A stretch of DNA of 12,547 nt. Origin: Gammaproteobacteria bacterium (lineage in GTDB: Bacteria; Pseudomonadota; Gammaproteobacteria; Steroidobacterales; Steroidobacteraceae). Each line of letters begins with the position of its first letter. Position 1 is the first letter of the stretch. Below the pieces are notes generated by a model. The model saw only the letters and a list, made by a program, of their open reading frames with translations. It did no database searches and had not been told where the DNA came from. This document shows positions 6,711-12,547 of the stretch, in pieces. The stretch lies in contig JAURMS010000323.1 in assembly GCA_030830595.1 (NCBI GenBank), positions 1 through 12,547 of the forward strand, read 5' to 3'. The translations under genes and the position numbers were made by a program.

Positions 6711-7643
6711 TCAGGTTCCACCGGCCTGTCGCATACGCAGTCGACCGATCGCGCCGGGCAGCACCAGCGCGGCCAGCACGAAGGCGGCGGTGACCAGCTT
6801 CAAGTCGTTCGGGTCGAGCCCCCAGCGCAGCGCGATGGCCACCAGCAGGCGAAACAGCAGGGAGCCCAGCACGGCAGCGATGAGCAGGTGGGCGAGGCGT
6901 CGCGATCCCACCAGGGTCTCGCCGATGATCACGCTGGCCAGGCCCCACACCAGCATGCCGATGCCCATGCCCGCATCGACGAAGCCCTGATACTGCGCGA
7001 GCAACGCACCGGACAGGGCCACCAGTCCGTTGGATACCGCCAGGCCGAGGGTCATCATGGCGCGGTCATCCACGCCGAGCGCGCGCACCATTTGCGGATT
7101 GTCGCCGGTGGCCAGCATGGCGGTGCCCAGGTGGGTGCGGAAGAACCAGGCCAGCACGGCCGTGACCGTAGCCACCGCGATCAGCACCATCACGAAGGCC
7201 GAGAGGTCGTGCCAGCTGAGCTCGCGCCCCAGCACCTGCAGGCTCTCGGCGCCCCCCGAGATCAGCTGGCCGATGGAGGCCGCATGGTCGATGAGTGTGC
7301 TATGCCCGGTGAGAGGGAGGTTGCTGCGGCCCATCACGTGCAGGTTGATCGAATACAGGGCGGTCATCATCAGGATGCCCGCCAGCAGTGCGTTCACCTT
7401 CAGCCGGGTGTGGATCAAGCCCGTCAGCATGCCGGCCAGGCTGCCGGCCACGCAGGCGGCCGCCGTGGCGACCAGCGGCGGTTGCCCATGCAGGATGAGG
7501 ATGGTGGCCACCGCTGCGCCAAGGGTGATCGAGCCCTCTGCCGTCAGGTCCGGGAAGGAAAAAATCCGGAAACTGACCAGCATGCCGAGCGCAAGCAGTG
7601 CCAGGATCAAGCCGATGGTCAAGGCCGCCACCAACAAGGTCAT
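6711..7643 (-). CDS. ABC transporter permease (TrpY-like, branched-chain amino acid permease superfamily)
   Basis: The membrane channel subunit of the importer, 310 residues with about eight hydrophobic segments. FPDLTAEGSITLGAA near 30-44 and NALLAGILMMTALYSINL near 84-101 are characteristic of the permeases that work with DUF534-type (ABC_sub_bind, PF04392) binding proteins, such as the TrpXYZ tryptophan-type transporters. These belong to the BPD_transp_2 group. The ATG overlaps the stop of the upstream STAS-fusion gene in ATGA, and the stop is one base before the ATPase ATG. Only one permease gene is present, so the channel is probably a homodimer. The substrate cannot be read from the sequence. 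Confidence 0.92.
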   Translation of the reverse strand: MTLLVAALTIGLILALLALGMLVSFRIFSFPDLTAEGSITLGAAVATILILHGQPPLVATAAACVAGSLAGMLTGLIHTRLKVNALLAGILMMTALYSINLHVMGRSNLPLTGHSTLIDHAASIGQLISGGAESLQVLGRELSWHDLSAFVMVLIAVATVTAVLAWFFRTHLGTAMLATGDNPQMVRALGVDDRAMMTLGLAVSNGLVALSGALLAQYQGFVDAGMGIGMLVWGLASVIIGETLVGSRRLAHLLIAAVLGSLLFRLLVAIALRWGLDPNDLKLVTAAFVLAALVLPGAIGRLRMRQAGGT

Positions 7644-8884
7644 GCCGATGCTCCAGAGGCAGGTTCAAGGGGTGCGACCCAGCAGGCGCCACGCAGCAGC
7701 AGACTCTCTCGAATGGAGTCCGTTTCCCGATCGTCGCCCAACAGGTGCAGCACGGATTCCGGTGGGGAGTCCGCAAACCATTCACGCACGACCCCGTTGA
7801 GGTCGATGTTGCCCAGCGGCAGGGGATGAGGCCGAAACACCGCGGCATGCAGGTGACCCGACAACCCGTCTGTCGCCGCGACCGGACGAACCAGCGACTC
7901 CAGCCATCCCGACTGATGACGGGTGACCACCCCGGCGATCAATACTGCACGTCGCTCGTGGGCCGGCTCTACCGTGAACGACAGCCAGTTGCGCACGTCC
8001 GGGAAGGCGCAAGGATCGACTCCTGCCTCGACCGGCGCGCGGCGTAGCGCCGCGCCCACCAGGCTGTCGGTCTCGGCGGCGATGGCCACACAGGCCGCAC
8101 CGGCCTGGCTCCTGTTCAGGGCCTCGGCCAGCAGGGCAGACAGGGGCAGGGGCGTGGATTCGTCGGTGACGTTGAAACGCAGCAGACGGCCGAATTGCCC
8201 GCTGCAATGCAGGCCGTAGAGCAGCTGCACCTGCGGTCGATAGTCGCCATCGGCTGCGAGGACGTCGGTGACGTTGCTGCCATCCGCCGGCTGGCTGGCT
8301 GCGTGCGCGGCCAATCCCATGAACTCACCGAACCGCCCGACGGTGGAGGCGAAGTTCTCCCCGAAACCTCCCAGGCCGAGCGCGAGGTCTGCCGGGCCCA
8401 GGGTAATGCGCTCGCAATCCGACTCTCCATAGCCGGGAGAGGGCACGGCCAAAGGACGTCCCACCAGGCGAGCCTGCATGCGGGAATCGGTCAGCGTGTA
8501 GGCCTCGAAGCGGGCACCGGCGGCCGTGAACTCGATTCGCGCCTTTGGAACGCTGGCGGCCGGTGAGGAGGCGGCAGTGGTGGCGCCCTCCAGGAGCAAC
8601 GCTGCCAGTCCGGCGAGTTCCAGCACCTTGAGCACCGAGGACCCCGGCGCACGGAGCGCAAAACTGCCACCTACCGCGCGAAACTTCTTGTGCGAAGAGA
8701 TCAGCACGCGGATGCCAAGCGAGCTCAGGTACTCGATCTCCGCCATGTTGAGGCGCACCGAGTGGTGGCCCTGACGCAGGAGTTCATCGAGCGCCTGGGC
8801 CAGGTGATCGGACCAGTAACCATCCAGGCGGCCAGTCGCCCTGACCTCCATGATGCCGTCATTCTCCTGCCAGGTGACCTGCAT
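7640..8884 (-). CDS. STAS-domain protein with a long uncharacterised C-terminal region
   Basis: Residues 1 to about 103 form a STAS (SpoIIAA/RsbV-like) domain. EIEYLSSLGIRVLIS at 49-63 aligns with the phosphorylation loop of anti-sigma-factor antagonists, and S55 sits where SpoIIAA S58 is phosphorylated. A low-complexity Ala/Ser linker (about 101-113) leads to about 300 residues I do not recognise. That part includes LGPADLALGLGGFGENF at 162-178, VQLLYGLHCSGQFGRLLRF at 219-237, and AIAAETDSLVGAALRRAP at 267-284. It does not show the acidic metal-binding motifs of a PP2C/SpoIIE phosphatase, nor GIY, HATPase or receiver motifs, and no membrane segment is evident. The gene lies between the binding-protein gene (3-nt gap) and the permease gene (4-nt overlap), so it is embedded in the transporter operon. 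A regulatory role on the transporter, in the manner of MlaB, is an inference. Confidence 0.75.
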   Translation of the reverse strand: MQVTWQENDGIMEVRATGRLDGYWSDHLAQALDELLRQGHHSVRLNMAEIEYLSSLGIRVLISSHKKFRAVGGSFALRAPGSSVLKVLELAGLAALLLEGATTAASSPAASVPKARIEFTAAGARFEAYTLTDSRMQARLVGRPLAVPSPGYGESDCERITLGPADLALGLGGFGENFASTVGRFGEFMGLAAHAASQPADGSNVTDVLAADGDYRPQVQLLYGLHCSGQFGRLLRFNVTDESTPLPLSALLAEALNRSQAGAACVAIAAETDSLVGAALRRAPVEAGVDPCAFPDVRNWLSFTVEPAHERRAVLIAGVVTRHQSGWLESLVRPVAATDGLSGHLHAAVFRPHPLPLGNIDLNGVVREWFADSPPESVLHLLGDDRETDSIRESLLLRGACWVAPLEPASGASA

Positions 8885-8887
8885 GGT

Positions 8888-9961
8888 TCAGTCCCGTGCT
8901 GCGTCGCGGACTCGCCGCACGCCCTGTTGATCGATCAATACGTCCGCACTCTCCAGCAGATCGTCCGGCACCTGCCACTCGGGGGCGAATCGATCTATGG
9001 CCTGCAGATTAAGCATGAAGGAGGGCGGCGCGCGATTCTCCACCGGCACGGTGGCCAGGTCCCTGCCGTCGAGGACGTCTGCTGCGAGGTTGCCGATTTC
9101 CCGGCCGATGGCCAGGTAGTTGGCGCCGAGATCGAAGATGGCGCCCTTGTCGATGTTGGGAGGAATGAGGGTGAAGACCGGAACGTTGTCCTTGCCTGCG
9201 GTCTTGATCAGGGCGTCGATGGCGCCCAGCACCACCACATCGCCGGTCACGATCACCGCATCCACCCCGCGCGAGATCAGGGAGGCCGCCGTTTCCGCGA
9301 CCGCCGACGAGGTGTCCGCATTGGCCTCCAGTAACTCGATGCCCAGGTCGGCGCAGGCCAGGCGTGCTGCCTCCGCGTAGACCAATGAGTTGGCCTCTGC
9401 GGTATGCCACAGCAGCCCGAGGCGCTTCATGCCCGGGTTCATGCGTCGGGCCATCAGGATGCCCTCTGCCGTGGATACCAGCGACCCGTAGCCCGACATG
9501 TAGGGCGGGTGGTCCAGGGGATCGTCACGATTGATGCCAAGCCCCGCACTGAAAGGGTCGGTCATGATGCCGAACACGTGAGGGATGCGGGCCTGGCGGT
9601 TGGCGTTCGCGACCGTTTGCGCCGAGGCGGTACTCACCGTGACGATCAGGTCGAAGGAGCCATCGGTCACCCGGCGGGCAATGTCGTTGGCAGTGGGCAG
9701 GTCTCCCTGGGCATTGAAGCGGGTGAGCGCCATGGTCCTGCCATCGACAAATCCGCGCTCGGCAAGGCGCGCGACGATGCCTGTGGCGCCGTCGTCCAGC
9801 GCCTGCTGGGAGGCAATCTGCACCAGCGCCACCCGCGGCAAGGCCTCGCCACCACCGCCCAACCGTTGCGACGGTTCGGAGTACAGCAGCAGCCCGGAGG
9901 CAGCGACGATCAGGATGGCTGCCAAGGCAAAGGGTCGCAGGTGCTGCATCACCCAGTTCAT
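8888..9961 (-). CDS. ABC transporter substrate-binding protein (TrpX/DUF534 family)
   Basis: This is the predicted periplasmic binding protein of the importer, 357 residues. A hydrophobic segment at about 10-27 is a signal peptide or membrane anchor; there is no lipobox. The mature part has the type I periplasmic-binding fold seen in PF04392: opening RVALVQIASQQALDDGATGIVARLAERGF at 43-71, DLIVTVSTASAQTVANA near 104-120, PHVFGIMTDPFSAGL near 127-141, and VDAVIVTGDVVVLGAIDAL near 233-251. Its ATG overlaps the HATPase stop (ATGA). A second in-frame ATG at residue 5 is possible. Relatives bind aromatic or other amino acids and small organic molecules, but the ligand here is not predictable by eye. 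Confidence 0.9.
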   Translation of the reverse strand: MNWVMQHLRPFALAAILIVAASGLLLYSEPSQRLGGGGEALPRVALVQIASQQALDDGATGIVARLAERGFVDGRTMALTRFNAQGDLPTANDIARRVTDGSFDLIVTVSTASAQTVANANRQARIPHVFGIMTDPFSAGLGINRDDPLDHPPYMSGYGSLVSTAEGILMARRMNPGMKRLGLLWHTAEANSLVYAEAARLACADLGIELLEANADTSSAVAETAASLISRGVDAVIVTGDVVVLGAIDALIKTAGKDNVPVFTLIPPNIDKGAIFDLGANYLAIGREIGNLAADVLDGRDLATVPVENRAPPSFMLNLQAIDRFAPEWQVPDDLLESADVLIDQQGVRRVRDAARD

Positions 9962-10380
9962 CAGGTCGAGCCGATGCTCTTGAACACCGACAAGCGGTTC
10001 CGCCCCTCGCTGTGCCGGTAATGCACCGTATCCATCATTTCCCGGACCAGGTAGACCCCGAGGCCCCCTACGCGCCGATCCTCCATGGGGGCCGCGGTGT
10101 CGGGGCTCTCCATCGCGAGCGGGTCGAAGGGCAGGCCGTCGTCGGCGATTTCCATGACGACGCCATCGCCCTGCCGATCGAGGATGACGTCCACCATGCA
10201 GGGCGCTCCCTCGGGGGGTGAGCCGTGCATGACCACGTTCATGAAGATCTCTTCGAGGACCAATTCGAAGGCAAACCGGGCCTCGTCAGGCAGGCCAGCC
10301 CCGGACCACCACGCATCCAGTCCGGCATTGGCTTCCGGCAGGCGATCGGCGGTGGCCTCGACCCGAAACGAATGGCTCAC
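9961..10380 (-). CDS. RsbW/SpoIIAB-like serine kinase (HATPase_c, anti-sigma factor type)
   Basis: The 139-residue protein is a GHKL ATPase of the anti-sigma-factor kinase type, which phosphorylates a Ser in a partner STAS protein and, when free, holds a target protein. The N-box is ELVLEEIFMNVVMHG at 39-53 with E44 and N48, the G1 box is IADDGLPFDP at 78-87, and the G2 box is GGLGVYLVREMMD at 105-117. It starts with GTG at 10380, 30 nt after the stop of the free STAS gene, with weak Shine-Dalgarno. Its stop overlaps the binding-protein ATG. No sigma factor gene is visible in the window, so its output partner may be the transporter-linked STAS fusion rather than a sigma factor. Confidence 0.9.
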   Translation of the reverse strand: MSHSFRVEATADRLPEANAGLDAWWSGAGLPDEARFAFELVLEEIFMNVVMHGSPPEGAPCMVDVILDRQGDGVVMEIADDGLPFDPLAMESPDTAAPMEDRRVGGLGVYLVREMMDTVHYRHSEGRNRLSVFKSIGST

Positions 10381-10410
10381 GGCGCAGCCAGGAATCCGGG
10401 CGTCTTGCGA

Positions 10411-10749
10411 TCAGGCCAGGGCGGCGAGGGCGGTCGCCAGGTCGGCCTGCACGTCGATGATCTTGCTGAAGCCGCTGACTTCGAACACTTCCTTGACGGC
10501 GGGTTGCAGCGCGCAGGCGGCAAACCCTACGCCACCGGCCTTGGCTGCCCGGGCCGCCACCAGGAAGGCCCGGAGGCCGGCACTCGATACGTACTCCAAC
10601 TCTGAACACTCAATCACCAGCGCCTTGGGCTTGGCACCCACTGCGCCTTCGAGCGCCTTCTGGAATTCCGCAGAGGCGCCAAAGTCCAGACGCCCGTGTG
10701 CCCGGGCAACGGATACACCGCCTTCGGTGCTCTCAATGTTTACGTTCAT
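10411..10749 (-). CDS. STAS-domain anti-sigma factor antagonist (RsbV/SpoIIAA-like)
   Basis: A stand-alone 112-residue STAS protein. ARAHGRLDFGASAEFQKAL at 15-33 and LVIECSELEYVSSAGLRAFL at 44-63 are the diagnostic elements, and S56 aligns with the phosphorylated serine of SpoIIAA and RsbV. In known systems the unphosphorylated antagonist binds the kinase and frees the kinase's target. A strong ribosome-binding site (GGGGGA, about 8 nt before the ATG) suggests good translation. It lies immediately before the RsbW-like kinase gene, the usual pairing for a partner switch, and 21 nt after the GPP34 gene. Confidence 0.92.
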   Translation of the reverse strand: MNVNIESTEGGVSVARAHGRLDFGASAEFQKALEGAVGAKPKALVIECSELEYVSSAGLRAFLVAARAAKAGGVGFAACALQPAVKEVFEVSGFSKIIDVQADLATALAALA

Positions 10750-10770
10750 GCGATCTATCCCCCAGTGTGT

Positions 10771-11418
10771 TCAAACCGGACCCAGGAAGGTCCTGGCCAC
10801 CTCAAGCTGTTCTTCCCTGATCGCCGATTCTACGCCCTTGGCGATCAAGTCCACGCTGCCAATCTGGCTGATGCGACCCGACAGGCGGTCGATTTCGCTG
10901 GCGGACAGGAAGCCTTCCAGCAAGCCGCCCACCCGGGCCAGGCCGATGAGCACCGAATCGTGCGGAGTCGGGATGTCGTCTCCCAGGAGCGTGGAGACGA
11001 TGCGCAGCTTGGCTTCCTTCTTCTCGGACCCGTCCAGCAGCGGGTAACGGCGGGTCTTCAGAACCCAAAGGAAACGCGACTCGGAGGCCTGCAGCACACC
11101 GCGGTCGGCCAGTGAAGCGAGCGATTGACGCACCACGTCGGTGGCCTGCGGAGTGAGGCGGCGGATCCACGCCTTGATGCCGAGTGCCGGGCCCTGGTCG
11201 ATGGCTTTCAGTACCAGGTCCAGGGCCGGATGCCCTGTCGCCTCGGTGGATAACACCCGTACCGCTTCCAGGTCAGCGTCGATTCTGCCCCGTTCGTTCA
11301 ACTCGACCAGGCAGGCGCCGACCACGCTCATCAGAAACCCCGACCGACCCGCCGTGTAGGACACGGTGCCTTCGTCCTCAACGGTCAGCAGGACGAGTTC
11401 ATCGACGAGGTTAATCAT
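10771..11418 (-). CDS. GOLPH3/GPP34-family protein
   Basis: The 215-residue product resembles bacterial members of the GPP34 family (PF05719). Evidence is the N-terminal ELVLLTVEDEGTVSY at 7-21, GACLVELNERGRI at 34-46, a wHTH-like middle (VVRQSLASLADRGVLQ at 95-110), then RFLWVLKTRRYPLLDG at 115-130. Eukaryotic GOLPH3/Vps74 binds phosphatidylinositol-4-phosphate on Golgi membranes; the role of bacterial homologues is poorly known. There is no signal peptide or membrane segment, so it is probably cytoplasmic or peripheral at the membrane. It is the first gene of the minus-strand operon, starting at ATG 11418 beside the repeat-bearing spacer. A GGAG lies 13 nt before the ATG, further than usual. 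Identification is by pattern recognition alone. Confidence 0.75.
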   Translation of the reverse strand: MINLVDELVLLTVEDEGTVSYTAGRSGFLMSVVGACLVELNERGRIDADLEAVRVLSTEATGHPALDLVLKAIDQGPALGIKAWIRRLTPQATDVVRQSLASLADRGVLQASESRFLWVLKTRRYPLLDGSEKKEAKLRIVSTLLGDDIPTPHDSVLIGLARVGGLLEGFLSASEIDRLSGRISQIGSVDLIAKGVESAIREEQLEVARTFLGPV

Positions 11419-11442
11419 GCCGGCAAGTGTACTCCACCGCCT

Positions 11443-11468
11443 CAGCGGTTGCTAACAGCGGTTTGCTA
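11443..11468. repeat. Two tandem 13-bp repeats
   Basis: CAGCGGTTGCTAA (11443-11455) is followed directly by CAGCGGTTTGCTA (11456-11468). The core CAGCGGTT is identical; the second copy has one inserted T, and its TTGCTA is shifted accordingly. A further CAGCGG occurs at 11475-11480. They are nested in the inverted repeat at 11423-11475 and probably belong to the same control region. Confidence 0.65.
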
Positions 11469-11472
11469 CACT
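11464..11472 (+). promoter_or_regulatory. Candidate extended -10 promoter of ccmA
   Basis: TGCTACACT matches the extended -10 form TGnTAnnnT, placing a start near 11480 and a leader of about 20 nt before the ccmA ATG. No clear -35 hexamer is at 16-18 nt, as expected for some extended -10 promoters. The element lies within the second tandem repeat and right arm of the inverted repeat. I found no equally good promoter for the opposite strand. Confidence 0.4.
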
Positions 11473-11499
11473 TGCAGCGGGGTCAGGATAGGTCGAGTC

Positions 11500-12132
11500 A
11501 TGCAGGATTCGGGTCGTCAGGTGGGTCTCGAAGCCCGGAACTTGCACGCGTGGCGGGGCGATCGGCACGTCATTCGTGGCCTTTCGCTGCAGGTCACCCC
11601 GGGGCACTGCCTGCACCTGGCCGGACCTAATGGTGTCGGCAAGACCACCCTGATCCGCATCCTGGCCGGCCTGATCAGGCCGGAGGACGGGTCTGTCCAC
11701 TGGCAAGGCGAGGCGGTGGCTCGGGATCCCGATGCGTTCCACGCGGACACCGCCTTTCTGGGTCATGACAATGCGCTGAAGGCGGATTTGTCGCCCGTCG
11801 AGAATCTCGCCTTCTGGTCGACCCTTGCCGGACGGCCGGTGGCCGCGGTCACCGTCACGCTCGAGGCCTTCGGTCTTCAAGCCTGCCTGGGGCTGCCCAC
11901 TCGGGTGCTCTCCGCCGGGCAGAAGCGCCGGGTGGCCTTGGCCAGGGTGGCGCTGTCGGGCGCCGATCTCTGGTTGCTGGATGAGCCGTTCACCAATCTC
12001 GACACGTCGGGTATCAGGCTGGTGGAGGCGCAGCTTGGGCGACACCTCTCGGCGGGGGGCATGGCCGTGGTCGCCGCCCACCAGCCGGTGAGCCCCGGTC
12101 AAGGCGAAGTCCGGCGGATGGACCTGTCATGA
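11500..12132 (+). CDS. ccmA: Cytochrome c biogenesis ATP-binding export protein CcmA
   Basis: CcmA is the ATPase of the CcmABCD complex that releases haem-loaded CcmE during system I cytochrome c maturation. The 210-residue product is close to the E. coli length. It has Walker A GPNGVGKTT (42-50), signature LSAGQKRRVALAR (137-149), Walker B LWLLDEPFTNLD (157-168) and switch H194. The LSAGQKRR variant and LLDEPFTNLD are typical of CcmA. The ATG at 11500 has AGG at 7-nt spacing; the frame also opens at a TTG at 11449, but this lies inside the promoter repeats. The stop overlaps the ccmB ATG. Confidence 0.96.
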   Translation: MQDSGRQVGLEARNLHAWRGDRHVIRGLSLQVTPGHCLHLAGPNGVGKTTLIRILAGLIRPEDGSVHWQGEAVARDPDAFHADTAFLGHDNALKADLSPVENLAFWSTLAGRPVAAVTVTLEAFGLQACLGLPTRVLSAGQKRRVALARVALSGADLWLLDEPFTNLDTSGIRLVEAQLGRHLSAGGMAVVAAHQPVSPGQGEVRRMDLS

Positions 12133-12547
12133 CGGGGCGGCCTGGCCTGTGGCGGGTGGGCATGGCGGTGTATGCCCGTGACCTTCGGCTGGCCTTCAGG
12201 CGCTGGGAACAGGCTGTCCAGCCGGTGGTCTTCCTGCTGATGGTTGCCACCCTGTTTCCGTTGGCGCTCAGCCCCGAGGCTGCCCAGTTGCGCGGCGTGG
12301 CCGCCGGCGTGCTGTGGGTCGCGGCCCTCCTGGCTTCGCTGCTGGCCCTGGAGTTCCTGTTCAGGGCGGACCACGAGGACGGCAGCTTGGAGCAGTTGGT
12401 GTTGTCCGGTCACCCGCTGGGCTGGCTGGCCGCCTTCAAGGTGATGGCGCACTGGACCCTAAGCGGCCTGCCGCTGGTACTGGTTTCGCCGGTAGTCGCC
12501 ACCTCGCTGGCGGTCCCCGCCAGTGCACTGGGGGTGATGATGCTGTC
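12129..12547 (+). CDS. ccmB: Haem exporter protein CcmB, 5' part
   Basis: CcmB is the integral membrane subunit paired with CcmA in the cytochrome c maturation ABC complex. The visible 139 residues contain an RDLRLAFRRWEQAVQPVVFLL start, a hydrophobic segment around 60-75, the cytoplasmic FRADHEDGSLEQLVLSGHPL stretch (about 79-98), and AAFKVMAHWTLSGLPLVLVSP. These match the conserved CcmB pattern DGSLEQL...K...HW...GLPL. The ATG overlaps the ccmA stop (ATGA). A second in-frame ATG at residue 12 is a possible alternative start. The gene continues past the right edge. Confidence 0.95.
   Translation, partial: MTGRPGLWRVGMAVYARDLRLAFRRWEQAVQPVVFLLMVATLFPLALSPEAAQLRGVAAGVLWVAALLASLLALEFLFRADHEDGSLEQLVLSGHPLGWLAAFKVMAHWTLSGLPLVLVSPVVATSLAVPASALGVMML

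Larger units (their letters stand above)
11423..11475. repeat. 9-bp inverted repeat in the divergent promoter region
   Basis: GCAAGTGTA (11423-11431) and TACACTTGC (11467-11475) are perfect inverse complements with 35 nt between them. They lie inside the 81-bp spacer between the divergent GPP34 operon and ccmA. The right arm overlaps the candidate ccmA -10 element and the left arm is just before the GPP34 start codon. The placement suits an operator bound by a dimer or a looped pair of dimers. Confidence 0.6.

Noticed and set aside
6093..7829. Plus-strand open frame of 578 codons opposite the ABC ATPase and permease
   Set aside because: It spans the boundaries of three well-supported minus-strand genes, and its product is low-complexity Arg/Gln/His-rich sequence without motifs.
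7640..8500. SpoIIE/PP2C-type phosphatase in the C-terminal part of the STAS fusion
   Set aside because: GGFGE and neighbouring Asp residues looked suggestive at first, but the ordered acidic metal-binding motifs of PP2C are not present.
9404..10021. Plus-strand open frame of 205 codons opposite the binding-protein gene
   Set aside because: It overlaps a clear DUF534-type binding protein and the kinase end, and its product has no family features.
11449..11499. TTG start for ccmA 51 nt upstream of the chosen ATG
   Set aside because: It lies in the promoter repeats with no ribosome-binding site, and adds residues not expected in CcmA. The ATG at 11500 has a suitable AGG.

Overview
The window looks like chromosomal DNA from a GC-rich gammaproteobacterium. 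The order uvrC-pgsA-tRNA-Gly-tRNA-Cys-tRNA-Leu is the same as Escherichia coli uvrC-pgsA-glyW-cysT-leuZ, and a cytochrome c maturation (ccmA-ccmB) operon begins at the right edge. Codon use is strongly G/C at third positions. I cannot name the genus. A deep-branching Chromatiales- or Xanthomonadales-like lineage is a guess.

Left part, plus strand (1-4124): the 3' end of a family 5 (UDGb-type) uracil-DNA glycosylase overlaps uvrC by 4 nt, and uvrC overlaps pgsA by 4 nt, so these form one translationally coupled unit. A near-consensus sigma-70 promoter (TTGACA, 16 nt, TAAAAT) overlaps the pgsA stop codon and drives the tRNA cluster. A minus-strand gene for a secreted protein with two immunoglobulin-like (choice-of-anchor D/ASH type) repeats sits between tRNA-Cys and tRNA-Leu and breaks the otherwise conserved cluster.

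Centre, minus strand (11418 down to 4142): eight tightly packed genes form one apparent operon. In transcription order they are a GOLPH3/GPP34-family protein, a free STAS-domain anti-sigma-factor antagonist, an RsbW/SpoIIAB-type HATPase kinase, a TrpX/DUF534-type ABC substrate-binding protein, a STAS protein with a long C-terminal region I do not recognise, an ABC permease, an ABC ATPase, and a lipoprotein carboxylesterase. Several junctions are 4-nt ATGA overlaps. This joins an ABC importer to a Ser/Thr partner-switching module and is the most interesting part of the window. One model is that the kinase and the STAS proteins gate the transporter, much as the STAS protein MlaB regulates the Mla transporter, or report its state. 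The substrate is unknown.

Right part (11419-12547): an 81-bp divergent spacer holds two tandem 13-bp repeats nested inside a 9-bp inverted repeat, and an extended -10 promoter candidate for ccmA. ccmA overlaps ccmB by 4 nt, and ccmB runs off the window. I see no CRISPR array, insertion sequence, rRNA or phage gene. Outside the genes and the short spacers described, no stretch longer than about 300 bases is left unexplained.
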